A DNA stretch of 64,000 bases from Pyricularia pennisetigena (taxonomy: Eukaryota; Ascomycota; Sordariomycetes; Magnaporthales; Pyriculariaceae). The stretch lies in contig NW_021940932.1 in NCBI RefSeq assembly GCF_004337985.1, positions 35,740 through 99,739 of the forward strand, given 5' to 3'. Under the pieces are notes generated by a model. The model was not told the DNA's origin and did not search any database. It saw only the letters and a list, made by a program, of their open reading frames with translations. Below are positions 43,718 through 55,275 of this stretch, one piece after another. Within the stretch, counting starts at the first letter, position 1. Every line of letters begins with the position of its first letter. The translations under genes and the position numbers were made by a program.

Positions 43718-44348
43718 ATCACTTTTCACGGCTTGCGAGTCGCCCAACAGAATATTGGTACTTGAAAATGCATACAGTGAGAATGGTACATGATGCAGGT
43801 TTCACTGCCGAGTTTCATTTACTGCTCCCGGGGTGGTCTCATGATCGAGAATATAACGCATACACCCCATCCATGACCATTTTAAACCCACCCGAGCAAG
43901 GAATATCAAGACAAAGAGGCGAGGGAATCCTTTGTGTAACCTTCCAAGACCCACCCTATGACACCTCTCTCGCGAGAAATCATCTTATTACCGTGACGGC
44001 TTAATGGGTGTACTGTCCCGCTAAGGTGGGTCCTCGAAGGTTCTTTCGAAGGTTGTATCAAGGACAGGAGGTTGGGGTGCCAGTCATTCTGCAACTAGGC
44101 TGACGACAAATACGTGGTGATAGAGCCGGATGCCTGCATCAGTTTTCGGTACCAATCTAATACCAGCAGCCGGGAATGTGATTGCCGGTTGAAAAGAGAA
44201 TAAGATATATTGATAAATACAAAAACAACATCCGTACGTCCTGGGTTTCCCTATCACAACTCAGCAGGTAGTCTGGCTCAAAATAAATCGCCTTAAGTGA
44301 CCATACAAAGGTACGGGAGACGCAGCGAATCACGATAGCCCCTCTGCC
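43718..44348 (-). repeat. Inverted repeat, right arm
   Basis: Reverse complement of 37022-37562 plus 38018-38105, lacking the intervening 455 bp. About 5.6 kb lies between the arms. A more decayed relative of 43650-43800 lies at 54945-55275. Confidence 0.85.
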
Positions 44349-44405
44349 TCTTAGTTTCTCGGAGCTTATCGTCAAGCAAGGAGCCCCAGGCTGGGTGATT
44401 CAAAG
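44330..44405 (-). pseudogene. Relic of a module-3-type kinase 3' end
   Basis: The minus strand reads NHPAWGSLLDDKLRETKRQR, closely matching the C-terminus of the kinase at 59439-61245 (KHPAWGSLRDDMPREAKRQK). The rest of the kinase is missing. It links the dispersed repeat to a duplicated kinase locus. Confidence 0.75.
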
Positions 44406-44439
44406 CCCCGGGGACAACTGGCGGCCGGAAACGATCAAG

Positions 44440-45120
44440 GTCGCCCAAAGCAGACTTTCGAGGGTATGGGCAACCCCGGTTAACTCGTATGTGTGATTAC
44501 CCCCTGCGCGAGCATGGGTGTAGCCGATGTGAAGAAGCTGGCATCCGGAACGATTAGTACTGCTACTATAAAAAGTGACTGCGTCCACACCCCAGCTCCA
44601 AAGCAGCCGTGAAAAAGAACATCTGATGACCGGGTACATGCTCCCTGTTCACTCAGTGGATAGACAACCAAAACAACGCGCCACCCGCAAGCAACACAAA
44701 TCATGCCCAATCAACCTGAAAGATAAACGGTGAACAAGGAGGCCTCCACAAAGGAGAAACTGTGTAACTCACAAGCCCATATCCCACCACACCTGCTCTC
44801 ATTGCTCGCCGACTAAGGTGGGACGAGCAAACAATGCATACTGGATCCACAAAGAACGCCCACAAAAGAAGGATGCGGCCAAAGCATACGTATGCAGCCA
44901 ACGTGGCAATAAGCGAAGGATTGCCAGGATATGAGCAGTCTGTTCCGTAATAGACGCAGTCCAGTCCCCCTCTCTCTCCTAAGATGATCCACTCTAAATA
45001 ATCGCCTCCTCCTCTACGCGTGTTGAGTGCTGTTATTTATCCAAACAAACCCGCCGATCAGTCGCGTCTTATGGTTGGTTGTTCTCCTTGGTTGAGAAGT
45101 AAGGGTAGTGGGAGCGTCGT
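44440..45120 (+). repeat. Dispersed repeat, block d
   Basis: Reverse complement of about 9210-9840 and, over 44930-45080, of 54245-54435. The minus strand has hydrophobic open frames (44480-44901) that may be remains of a membrane-protein gene. Confidence 0.65.
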
Positions 45121-45541
45121 CGCGAGCGCCAGTGCTGTTTAGGCTCTGATTGGAGATTCCAAAGTTTTCACGGTTGTTAGGTTCCAACTCAGGGATATGA
45201 TGCAAGGCCGGCACCAGTGGCAATCGGCTCCATTTGGACGCGAACGTGAACTTGGTATATCATTACGCGCCAAAGTCCTCGCTGAAGCGTGTCCATCTGG
45301 CGTCAGGGGGCACCTAGCAAGTCGCCCGTGCGAGCTCACGGCCATTTTCGTGGGAATCTTGGCTATAGACGCTTGAAAAGGGAGGATGTGCTTGCCTGTG
45401 GAAACCTGTTCCCATGATTCTGCCGTAATGTATTGAGATCGATTTCTTTAATCTCTAACGCTGTTTTAGAAACAATTCTGTCCGTTTTGTCATTCCCAAC
45501 AAAAGTATCGACCCGTCAAACACACAGCTACGTCTCGAACC

Positions 45542-46489
45542 ATGGATTGTGCAACATTTGCCGTATACCACGACGTCGACCATTTCGATGCTGGTAACCT
45601 TGCCGAGCAGGCAAGCCAAACCAGTTCTCAGTCTAGTGGAGGTATCAACCTTCATGATCCACTTCATCCTTTATTGGTGGGATCTTTTGTTGCTGCCTGG
45701 GGTGGGCCCGAAAAACCGACTGCGCAAATGGATGAAGACGAAGATCTTCCTTTACCATGGGGTCAACACTCCCTGAGCTCAACCGGCCAAAGCCAACTTT
45801 ATGGGCTCCAGCAGACAGCTAATACGGATCTTGCGCAAACCACCATCTCCCTGGAAAAAGAGAAAGTCGGATACCCAGTTATGGATATACGTTGGGCGAT
45901 GAGCCGCCATACAATTGCGAGGCCACCGACAAAACCCACCTGAAAGCAAATTGTAATGCTGGTGGTTGTACCCCAGTCAATGCTGCTACCGCTACCGGCA
46001 GCCAAAGGTGCGTTTTGCAAATCGAAGAGAGGGATGCGGAAACTGGCCCGACTCAGGTTGCCATGAAAGGGACCTTGTCTAAAAGTTTTAAAGCAACAGG
46101 AGAAAATCGAGGGGCCGGAAACCAAAGCGCAGCAAGGCCAATGGGGTTAAGAAATATTGTTGTAAAGACTGTGTGGCAAGCTATTACACCCTGTCACATC
46201 TGAAGCGCCATCAGAAGTGAGTATCTCTATCTCGGGATGATCGCACTTAAAAGATAAAAATCACAAAAAGCTAAAAGCTAAACAAGCTTGCAACAGGAAA
46301 CATAGTAAAACCTTTGATTTCACCTGTTTAATATGTCAAAAACAAGAAACCCGCAAGGACAATTTTGCCAGCCACGTCTACAGACACACCAAGAACAATG
46401 GCGGTTATGCAAGGATCAAGTATCACCCAGAGGCAGAGAATTACTTGAAGTCCATCAAGAACGGCGAGCCTATCGAGACGTTAGAGTGA
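45542..46489 (+). CDS. C2H2 zinc-finger protein (three or more exons)
   Basis: The first 130 codons (45542 on) are Ser/Gln-rich and probably disordered. Later exons, in other frames, carry a basic RGRKPKR stretch and KYCCKDCVASYYTLSHLKRHQ (C2H2 finger 1). After an intron from about 46217 (GTGAGT) comes FTCLICQ..RKDNF..HVYRH (finger 2), then a tail to TGA at 46489. The change of frame before RGRKPKR is explained by an intron ending AACAG, also conserved in the copy at 13717-14205. The earlier frame change near 45900 is less clear and could be an intron or damage. Likely a nuclear DNA-binding protein. The stop is earlier than in the other copy. Confidence 0.6.
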
Positions 46490-46534
46490 TGACTTATCGT
46501 GAATGGGACGGTGACTTTACCCACGTGGGTCAGT

Positions 46535-46800
46535 CGTGAGTTGGAAGGCTAAAAAATATCCGGGTCATGCATCTAAGTTTTCGGGGATAGAAGAGTGTAA
46601 ATGTTACGTCGTTTTGACCTTGTTGATTTGAGTTTGGCCTACCAACTGTCGTCCCCCAAGGAGCTCTAATTGGCTCAAAATAAGGCAACGTTCCAATACT
46701 AGCTGAAAATCTTTATTCGCCGACGCATCTTCCAACGTTTCCGACTGACCGACGTAGGTGTAGCTGCCGTTCAAATCACAAGTCGTCTTCTTTAAACTCT
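46535..46800. repeat. Inverted repeat with 13.5-13.8 kb; second C2H2 tail
   Basis: About 46535-46725 is the reverse complement of 13560-13780. Just beyond, 46735-46790 carries on the minus strand a second copy of the C2H2 C-terminal tail (LNGSYTYVGQSE). The C2H2 gene at 45.5 kb is thus followed by an oppositely oriented remnant of the same gene. Confidence 0.6.
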
Positions 46801-47073
46801 CCTGTCAGTTCGAGTCAGGCCACCATCTGCTGTCAGGCGTGACGAATGGATCTCACAGGTAAATGGCAGGGCCGGAAGAAATCCGTATGGTATTACGCGC
46901 GATTTCATGAGACAGTGATAGCACCTAAAAGACTCTGATCTCCTGTGAAACAGCCTGACCGCAACCTCGGGCTTACAGCAGCAGCAGCAGCACATTTCCG
47001 TACATAAGGAATGCCGATGGCTTTTACATCCTAGAACATACCAACAAGCCCACCGATTAGTCGGCGTGACGCC

Positions 47074-47316
47074 TTGTATTCTAGACATAAACTTAGATAC
47101 AGCGTACGTAGGCACTATTAATCTTCCAAATCTTGTTTTACTCAGCTTGTTTTTTTCTCTCCCTTTGCTTCGTACCCTTCCAGTCTGTCCATGGCCCCTT
47201 GCCTCCTTCGCTGTGATCAATGTTGACCCAGGAACTTGGTCCAGATTCCTAGTCAAGCTGATAAAGTGATGCTGACTCTGGTTATCTACTAACTTGCATG
47301 CGATTTCACTGGTCGT
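47074..47316 (+). repeat. Direct repeat with 14706-15127
   Basis: The shorter copy, lacking about 170 bp. A short (CAG)n run lies just upstream near 46977-46992. Confidence 0.75.
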
Positions 47317-47593
47317 TTTCAACACGCCATAGTGTAAATCGAAAGCGGGCTTCGTGAAGAGTGGTGAGTTCAGATCTGATGTCTATATATATAGCGCAGT
47401 TACAGTTTGAAAAGCGAATCAACAAAGAATGAGTTGAAAAAATATTAGACCGACAAGCGCCCTTGGCATTATAGAAATGGCGCACACGCCACCACATGTC
47501 GCCGCATGCCACATGATTAAACACTTTGTTTGCTGTTACCTGATGTTTCATCAAGCCATCATAAAATTGAATAGATTTATTAGGCAAACTTCT

Positions 47594-48265
47594 TTAGCTT
47601 TCAAAAAAGTTCATTTGATCAAAACTCTGCCTGCATATAGTGATGGTTCCCTCATCTCCATTCAAGTATTCTTGATTTGAATTTCTAACACAGTTTTGCA
47701 AAATGTTTTGGACTGTTTTCAAGACGTCCGATAGACGCTCCTTTGATCTATCCACCTGCTTTTGCAATTGATCGTTTTTTGTAGAGAAATAATTATTATG
47801 GCTCGCCAAAGTTTCAACCTGTTGTTGCAGAGCTTGGATCTCGGCTTTTAAGGAATCCTGCAGGGTTCCTTGCTTCGAACAGTGGAGGAAAGTGGTAGAA
47901 GAGAGAGTTGCTTGTCGTAATTCATTCTTCCTTGGTTCAACGCGGTGGGTGTTATCATTTGCTTTCTAACCTGAAGTATTTAAAATCCTGACTCTGGTAC
48001 TATATAACAGTATTCAGGCCTTCGGTAAACTAGAGAATCGATTACTAATTTGGGAAACTGTTTGGTGTAGAGGGAGCCAGCAGGCAAATATGATTCCTGT
48101 TATCGCACGACGTTGAATATCTGAAAGCACACCTACCTGCTGTTATTACCTTCCCCTTTCCAGCATTATATTTCACCATTCAATTTGCACAAAACAAGAG
48201 TCGTATGTTGGGAACGTCGACCAAAGGGAAATCGGGTTTTGTGGTTGGGGCTTGGAATGGTGTTA
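47594..48265 (-). CDS. Coiled-coil protein (tentative two-exon model)
   Basis: The main exon (about 47965-47594) encodes roughly 120 residues with heptad-like spacing: LKAEIQALQQQVETL, KNDQLQKQVDRSKERLSDVL. An upstream ATG at about 48265 opens a basic exon (MTNTIPSPNHKTRFPFGRRS); the intron between them has several possible donors, so the join is unproven. No other domain is seen. It lies between repeats and the C2H2 fragment beside module 2. It may be another member of the partner-like coiled-coil proteins, but it lacks the DPx[FY][FW] motif in the part I can read. Confidence 0.4.
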
Positions 48266-48344
48266 GTCATACACACCGATTTAGTACGCATCTTAATCCC
48301 AAGATACCTTATCCACCGGAACCTATTTTAGTACATATTCAAGT

Positions 48345-48480
48345 CTCCCTGTCAGTTTGAGTCGGGCCAGTTTCCGCATTCCTTTCTTTCATTTCCAAAA
48401 CGGACCTCTCACTGCCGGAAGCAGTAGCAGTAGCATTAGGTGGGGTACAATTACCGACGCCGTAGCCGTTTTTGGCGGTG
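48345..48480 (-). pseudogene. Fragment of the C2H2 gene (5' part)
   Basis: Aligns with about 45905-46060 of the C2H2 gene (shared TGCGAGGCCACCG, AATTGTACCCC, TACCGCTACCGGCAG-like and GCGGAAACTGGCCCGACTCA). It sits directly 3' of the FHA-kinase-KilA-N gene on the same strand. At 13.5-14.2 kb the same two genes are convergent. Confidence 0.65.
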
Positions 48481-48494
48481 GCCTCGCACAAATT

Positions 48495-51400
48495 CTACAG
48501 CGGCTCGCCGCTCGGCGTCGCATGAATCCTTGACAAAATCTCATCTTTCGGGTTCACAAATTTGAAATGATCGCAGATAATGTCAATGTCCGCGAGTGCA
48601 ATATAAGTTCCTTGAGCCCTCGCATTGCCTCGTATCCGTTTAACAACCCGTACTTGAGGGTGGCTTCGAAGAAATTCCCAAAGAGCCCTTCGCAATGTTG
48701 CAGAACCGGCGCACAGGCTAGTGGCGTTGACAGCCCCATCGACTTTTTGGAAAACGACAGTTTTGTTTTTACCGAAATTCAAAACCTCATAACCAGCCGG
48801 CAACCCGGATGCCCGATGTAAGTAATTATCCTTGTCTGGTGGGAGTGGCTGGTCAGAATGTTTGAACAAGTTTCGAACTTCCTCAAAAAGCATTACTTCC
48901 TTGCAGAGGAAGACACCATCCCTGAACGGAACCCAAATACCATCTGTTTCCTTGCTCATTTGTGAATTCTCCTGGACACAAGCTAGTAATTTCTTGCGCC
49001 TCCAAAGACTTAGGCCGACCGCCTGGAATATTTGGGTGGCGTTCAGGTAGTAGTCTGGAAGTCTCATAGACACTGCCCTGTTCTTCACGACCACTTTCAA
49101 AATATGTTTGTCGGTGAAGACATCGCGTATGCTAAGGTCTCCGGGACGCGGAGCAAAGGGGCGCTCCTGATGTGGAGGTAATTCGAATCCTCCATCAATG
49201 TTTGTTGCTTTATCATTTTGAACGTCCTGAGGGCTCAGGTGTGATTCTTTGGCCTGGATTCGGGGAGCTTCGGATTGGAGTCTTGTTGTTTTGCAGTTAG
49301 CAATACAGACGTGTGCATTTAGAATAGAGAGACAATGGTGCTCACCTTAGAACGTTGCTATCTGGGCTAATCTTTTGCGTCGCCACGCCGACGGTCGCAA
49401 CGTTCCAGTTAACTATACCGTTGTCCTCTTGCTGTTGTGGAACATCGCTCTCATACTGGCGCACGCTAGTGGGGCAGAATGGTAGGCCGGCTACCAGCCG
49501 CTCATTATACATCCGATCCATCGGGGGGTGTTGTGCCGGGAAATCGCCCCCAGCCTGATGAAGACTCCATGGTAGGCCAAGTGATGAAGCATAAAGGCCC
49601 TCGGATGGTATCTCGACTGGAACGTGGGCGCTTTTGGGGCTGACCACTGCGAGCTGCAGGTAAGACCGATCCTGGGGCGCTAAAAATGTTTCATGATATT
49701 CCGCCTCGGTGAAATAAGATAGAGAATCTGCAGCGGACCTTCTGTGTTCCTTGGCCGAGGAAGGCTTTGACCCAACGAGTCTCTTTCGCCTTGACACAGA
49801 GGGTCCAGCGCTAGATGCGTCTGATTTATCGTGTCCGGCCGGATCCGGACGCGACGGAGTAGCGATGTGTGTGACAGTTCCAGGCTCGCTGACATCTTGG
49901 AACCCAGGTTCCGGCACCACTGCCAAACATCCCCAGGGTTCTGTGTCTGGAAGGGTCTCGGGGCTGGCTGTGCGTCGCCATGGTGTGTGCTGCTGTCCTC
50001 CCCCAGGGAGAGCATTTTTGTCGGCAGCCCCTTCGGCCTCGAAGAACCCGTCGTCCAATGCTTGTTGGGCGGAGAGCCGTTCAATTGGATCCTTTTTAAC
50101 CAGCTTGGAAATAAAGTGAAGTATCGGAGTTTGGTTTTGAGAGGCGATATGATCCCTGATAATATTCGGCCAGCCTTTCCTCGAAAAACTAGGAAGCCCA
50201 TGCGAAATCTCGAGTCCTACAATACCAAGGGACCAAACATCCACCTTGCTATTGTACTTCTCCCCGAACATGATTTCTGGTGCAGCGTATCGGGGCGTGC
50301 CGCAAAATTCTTCGAGGCTTGTGGTAGATACTGATGCCAAATCAAAGTCGGCCAGCTTGACGAAGATTTCGTCACGCCGGACAATCATCACATTCTCAGG
50401 TTTGATATCTCGATGTGTGACTCCAGCCTGATGGAGAAAAGCCACGGCTTGGAGCAACTGGCTGAGGAGATCTTTAAGCTCGCGATTTTTGATGGGGTAT
50501 AGGCGATGTGCATCTGCGAGGTGCGACCCGTCGATAAACTCCATAAACAATGTGGGAGGCAGGCCATTCCATTTCATAAAGCCGAGGAACCGAACGATGT
50601 GTTTCTAATGTGATGGTTAGCCAATTTAAAACCAGTTTGAAGCTTTTTTTACGCACATGTTGAAGATTTAAGACTTTGCCTTCGTTTTGCCTGGCCTCCG
50701 TGTATTCGTGATATTGTTTGACAGCGATTACTTTGGGATTGAGTATGCTGGTCGCACGATACACGGACCCACTGGTACCATCCCCAAGCCTTGACCCGAG
50801 CGTGTAGCCATAATCTTGCAAACTTGCTCTCAGTCGCGATTCGAGCGATAGGTTTTCAAGCGATGGCAGGTCCAACGCGTTTTCTTTGTGAGGTCCTTGG
50901 AACGGCGCGGGTGTATGGGGAATTTCAAGTCGGATTTTAAAGCCAACATCAACTTCACACCAGTCCCTTTGCGCAATAGCCACCTGGCTTACCCTGTTCG
51001 TTACAACAGGATACAGGGTGGTTGACCCCTGGGTAAAGGATTCGATCTGAATCTGGTTGCGGCTAAGGTTCTTCAGGATAAGCGCACCATGGGGAGTTTG
51101 AGCGACAGAGAAATGCTCTCTGGATATTCCGTTTTTTTTATGGTTATCGAGCAGAACATCGCACAACTGCTGATCGCGGCCGAACAGGACAACTCCACTA
51201 TGATTGTTAGAAACAGTGCGGCGCTTAACGGAATACTGATATCGGGATTTTCGAAGAGTGGTTGCTAGAATAAGAAAGGTAATAGGAGCTCACGGGTTTT
51301 TAAAGTTATGAGCCGTCGTAAATTTGAGCAAAGTTGGCTCAAATAATTGTGGAGCAGGAGTTTGTCCTTCAGTAACAGCGCTCAAACAGCTAAGCAAGGA

Positions 51401-51499
51401 CTCAACACCGTCACCGACTCTGAATTGATCATTGTGCGAATAAGCTAAAAACTTGCGATTGTCGGAAGCTATTGTGAAAATTATGGCGGGAGAAGACAT
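48495..51499 (-). CDS. Module 2 kinase: FHA - Ser/Thr kinase - two KilA-N/APSES-like repeats
   Basis: Four exons (51499-51294, 51197-50657, 50604-49346, 49281-48495), all in phase, give 930 residues. FHA about 60-135: LFGRDQQLCDVLL, ISREHFSV, LKNLSRNQ. Kinase about 200-460: GDGTSGSV loop (207-214), Lys229, THRDIKPEN (Asp315), DFD at 335-337 where DFG is usual, APE at 357-359. A polar linker follows. Residues 740-930 hold two related units, YLNATQIFQAVG...RRKKLL...WVPFRDGVFL and VNATSLCAG...RRALWEFL...QGTYIALADIDII, which follow the KilA-N/APSES DNA-binding pattern (N-A-T-x-[IL]; R-x-x-x-L; G-x-[WY]-[VI]). I know of no described protein with this order. Expected role: phosphopeptide-guided kinase acting at chromatin (inference). 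It is head-to-head with 51918; a deleted copy lies at 12.9 kb. Confidence 0.8.
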
Positions 51500-51917
51500 G
51501 GTGCAAAAGCTACAGCAAAGACGCTGCCTGCTAATAGTTTGAGCAAGCAGTGTAATTTAATGGGACAGGCGTCCTTTAATAAGTCGAAGCAGGGCAAACT
51601 AGGTTGCCTAAACGCCGGGGAGCCAACCAGTCTGGCTAATTGTTGTAACACAGAAATCACCACGCGTGCTGTATAGTTTTCACTGGCTGTCGCGAGATCC
51701 TTATCCGTTCTAGGTTGCAACCGGCGCGATCTTTGTTGTCTTCCGGCGCCATTGGCTGGGCACAACTCTGCCAAGACGAGCCAAATTTTGTCCATTTCGA
51801 CGCGAACTTGGGAACACAGAGGTCACAGACCAACGCATTTGCGCCCCACCCTTCACTTTTCTTTGTTTCCACCTCTTCTTTGATTTAACCTCATCACCCA
51901 ACAGTCTTATCGTCACA
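51500..51917. promoter_or_regulatory. Divergent promoter of module 2
   Basis: A 418-bp spacer between the kinase and partner start codons. About 51843-51895 is pyrimidine-rich on the partner strand (CTTTTCTTTGTTTCCACCTC-type). No TATA box is evident. Confidence 0.45.
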
Positions 51918-53785
51918 ATGGACAACCACCGTTCCCACCAGCGCCTTACAGAAGATAATCTTATCAAACTAAAGGAGCAAATCCCATTACTTCCTCGAGA
52001 AAGATTGAACAAAGCGAAACGTCGGGTGCATCATCTTATCAGGTGGCTAGAAAATCAATCCAGAAATGTAGGCATTTTGTTTGCCGTACGTGCACAAATC
52101 AACAATGACGACTACGGCTGCCGCGACCACCATTACCGAGATCTCGTTTATAAGGGAAATGGCAAACCTGACCTCGATGACCCTAAGTTCTGGGAGGACC
52201 AACTTCGTTCTCTCCAGAAATACAAGCCTGTCGTCAGGATAAAAGAAGCTAAGGGACGCGTCCGTGACGCACTGACTGGCATTACAAAATTGGGGGGCGA
52301 AGGCTTGCAAGTTTTAGAAAATGAGGAGATTTATCTCGGTGAGGGTCAAGCCCTCCTTTATCGACTCAAAAATGGAGGTCCAACTCTCAACCTCAAAAGC
52401 CCATCGTTTTGGGAAGCCAAAGCCAAACATCTAACATGGCTCTGGAGCACTCTTGAGCGGGAAAAGCATCAACCATCAAAACTTCCGTCACCGGAGCCAC
52501 TTTATCAACCACCGCCCTCCACTGTTTCCTCAGGGCCGCTTTCTGAGATGTTGTCTTGGCCGGCCCCGGGACCTTCCCTACCCCGGGATCTCCCCAGGAG
52601 CCGGCCATGGCGCGAGCCAAGCAGTGAAACCAGCTCCAACTTCTCCAGCGAGACACCTCCGCCCCACCGTGCCCCGTATCACAAATTTGTCTGGAAAAGC
52701 AGGACAGACGCTTTCCAGGCGTGGATCGAGACATCCCCAGGTATTGTTACGGCTTTATGCAACATTTCCACTTGACGAAAAAGCTAACAATATGAAATCA
52801 GAAAGTGGTATGCCGTCGCCGTCGCCGTCACCGCCGCCGTCGAACCATCTATTGTTCTATGGAGAAGATTTCCCCCTGGGTAGCATGATCATGATCTGGC
52901 AAAATCCAGATTTGCAGAAGTTGGTGGACGCTGAAAAGCGCAACCGGGCTAAATGGTCTGTATACCATCTGCTATCAGGCCTGCAGAACCATTGTGGCGA
53001 ACCAGGTTGCAACGTCGTTGAGGAGGTAGATGACATCTACATCGACGAACGAGGTGCCCACAGACGTGGCAATAGAGTAACACCAGTTCCTACGGACGAC
53101 ATTATGGAAACTATCCATCCTCCTGACGAGATGGGATTTTCGCGTGTCCAATATGACGCAATGACCCCTGAACAGCGGCAGGAAATTTACAGGAAGAAGG
53201 CAAAGATGCCCAGAGATCAATGGCTTTTAGCCAGGAAGGAGGCAAGAGAGAAGGAGATAGAAATGTACAAAGAGGATCAAAGAAGGAGAGAGAAGGAGCA
53301 AACGATGATTATTGATGATCTTACGTATTGGGAGGAGAAGGAAGCCTATCTCGCTGAAAAATACGCAAGCTTGATTGGTGCGGAGCGTAAGTATATTTAC
53401 CTGCTTTTGTCACCAAAATGAATGGAAAAACTTAGCTAAGATCACGCTAGGAAAACCCGGAGACGATGAACTGCCAGACGCTACGCCGTCAAGAGTTTCA
53501 AATAGGAAACGCCGTCACCCAGATGGTGACGCAGATCAAGTAAATTCGCGTGCTGCTACGCGTCGCAAGTTACAACAGCCAAACTCGACCATCACTCCAG
53601 CTTTAACACGACCAACAGCAAGGGCCTCGAAACTACGCGAGAGAAGAACAACCACAATCGCCGCTTCAGTAATGGGCAGTTTCTATGACGAAGGTGTGAG
53701 GAGAAGTGCCCGGATTGCGAGGCCGCCAAGGAACCATACTTTGCATGATAGGTCGTCATCCAGGACTAGAGGTACTAGAAAATGA
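51918..53785 (+). CDS. Module 2 partner: charged protein with DPKFW motif
   Basis: Three exons (51918-52740, 52802-53386, 53451-53785), in phase, give 580 residues. The N-terminal part is basic and helical, with DLDDPKFWEDQLRSL (Asp88-Pro89...Arg97) and a second, looser SPSFWEAKAKHLTWL about 75 residues on, so a unit may be repeated. A Pro/Ser-rich linker, including an SPSPSPPPS run from a CCGTCG repeat, leads to a segment with EEVDDIYIDERGAHRRGNRV and then a long Glu/Lys/Arg helix (about 380-460, probable coiled coil). The C-terminus is strongly basic (RRSARIARPPRN). Likely nuclear. It diverges from the FHA-kinase-KilA-N gene. Function unknown; an adaptor or substrate of the kinase is my inference. 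Confidence 0.7.
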
Positions 53786-54244
53786 TCGATGTTTCTGTCG
53801 ACGGGTCTGGGTCAGACTGAGCGACGGCTCTGGCCGTGGACTGCTCATGACAGCTGGGATTACAACATGCGTTCAGCTCGGTAATTAGGTCACGTTCTTC
53901 ATCACATGACTTGTGGCTGTATTCTTATCAATGCATACTAGGACAGAAGCACGATAAACCAACACTCCCCATATTTTCAGAATGGAGCTACAGCAGCGGC
54001 TGTAAATTCAACCCCTAGGTCAGCCAAACAAGCTTTTGTGAAACATAGATGCTCTGCAAAACTTAACAACTCGCTATTTTTGCGTGCCTCAACTCCGCTT
54101 TCCCATCCAAGCCCAACAAGCTTGCTTCAATTATCGGAAAAGCTCCCCTGCTAGTGGAGTTTGGTAGTTGTGACGACTTACAGGGTGTCCAATAAAAATT
54201 AGGTTAAAACCGGCGTGTATACCACCCTTGTATTTCAACACAAA
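53786..54244. other. Intergenic, no gene seen
   Basis: 3' flank of the module 2 partner; no family-like frame or repeat recognised before the dispersed repeat at 54245. Confidence 0.45.
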
Positions 54245-54435
54245 GATAAGACAAACCATAAGACGCGACTGATCGGCAGGTTTGTTTGCTTTTATGCTTT
54301 GAGATACACAGAGCAGCAGTTTAGCACGCGCTGTAGAGGAAGCGATCTTCAAGTGGATCATCCGGAAAAAAACGAGCTCTAAAGTACTTGAGCAGCGGGG
54401 CTGGACTGCGTCTGTCGCGGAACAGACTGCCCATA
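54245..54435 (-). repeat. Dispersed repeat piece (block d)
   Basis: Matches 9275-9405 in the same orientation and the reverse complement of 44930-45080 (shared CCATAAGACGCGACTGATCG and GGACTGCGTCTGTCGCGGAA-like). Confidence 0.65.
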
Positions 54436-54734
54436 GCCTGACCACTCGATAGTTATTTCTGTCTTGGCTGCATGCGATGAGTATGCTCTGGCCATCTGTT
54501 CGTGGATGGCTGCTTGCTTATCCAGGGGTCAGTTGGTGAGCGAAAGGGGGAAGGTGGGGTGGTATCATTGGGTTTGCGAAGCCACCCTTTGTGCTCGTTG
54601 ATTGACCGTCCCCGATCTGTGAGGCAAGCCGGGAATTCATTGGCGTTCATAGGCCTCTGAGGGTCAGCAGATCGTGGGAACAATCCAATTACAAACGGGT
54701 ATAAGTGTAAAGAAGCTGGGCGGTGCATAAAGGC

Positions 54735-55275
54735 AGCTGGAGAGGTGGCGGGTTCTTGAAAGTTGCTTCGAAAGGTGGCTGGTTGGTGATGCAGTAAGCG
54801 GGAAGTGTGCGAGAGGGTGCCGTGGAGACTGACTGCGGATTCACATCTCCGTGATGTGTTAGGCTGTGATCATCTCTCGGATCATGGCTTTGGCTCGCAT
54901 CCGGCCGTTACCCTTACAAGGTAGGCACGAGTTCCACAATACCCGCAAGCAAAACGTTCATTCTCGCGCCACTGGGGTGCTAATGCCCCTCGTCAGAGGC
55001 GGCATGCTGCCAACCGGCCGATGGTTATTAACTGTAATTTCTGAGTTACAGTTTCACTTTTGATGGAGACCGCCTTGTTCACCCCTTACTTTCCACAGTG
55101 ATTGGGCGCATGTTTTCGTTCACCTGAGGGTCTGGCGCGTTGTTGTGTTCCTGGATGGGCGTGCAGCTGCTGATCATGATATCCCTTTTCACGGCTTGCG
55201 AGTTCGCATAATAGGATAATGGTACTGAAGTAATGTATAGGGTGAAAATGGTACATGACGCAGGTTTCATGGGCG
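54735..55275 (+). repeat. Dispersed repeat, decayed composite
   Basis: Its first 90 bp match 35640-35740, and 54945-55275 matches 43655-43800 and the reverse of 38018-38280, with extra sequence in the middle. It preserves the run CAGTGATTGGGCGCAT found near 38150. This shows the arms of the 37/44 kb inverted repeat are part of a larger, older family. Confidence 0.6.

Noticed and set aside
43762..44094. Frames conserved between the 37-kb and 44-kb repeat arms as genes
   Set aside because: Conservation reflects the recent duplication of the arms; the more diverged copy at 8.6 kb does not preserve the frames.
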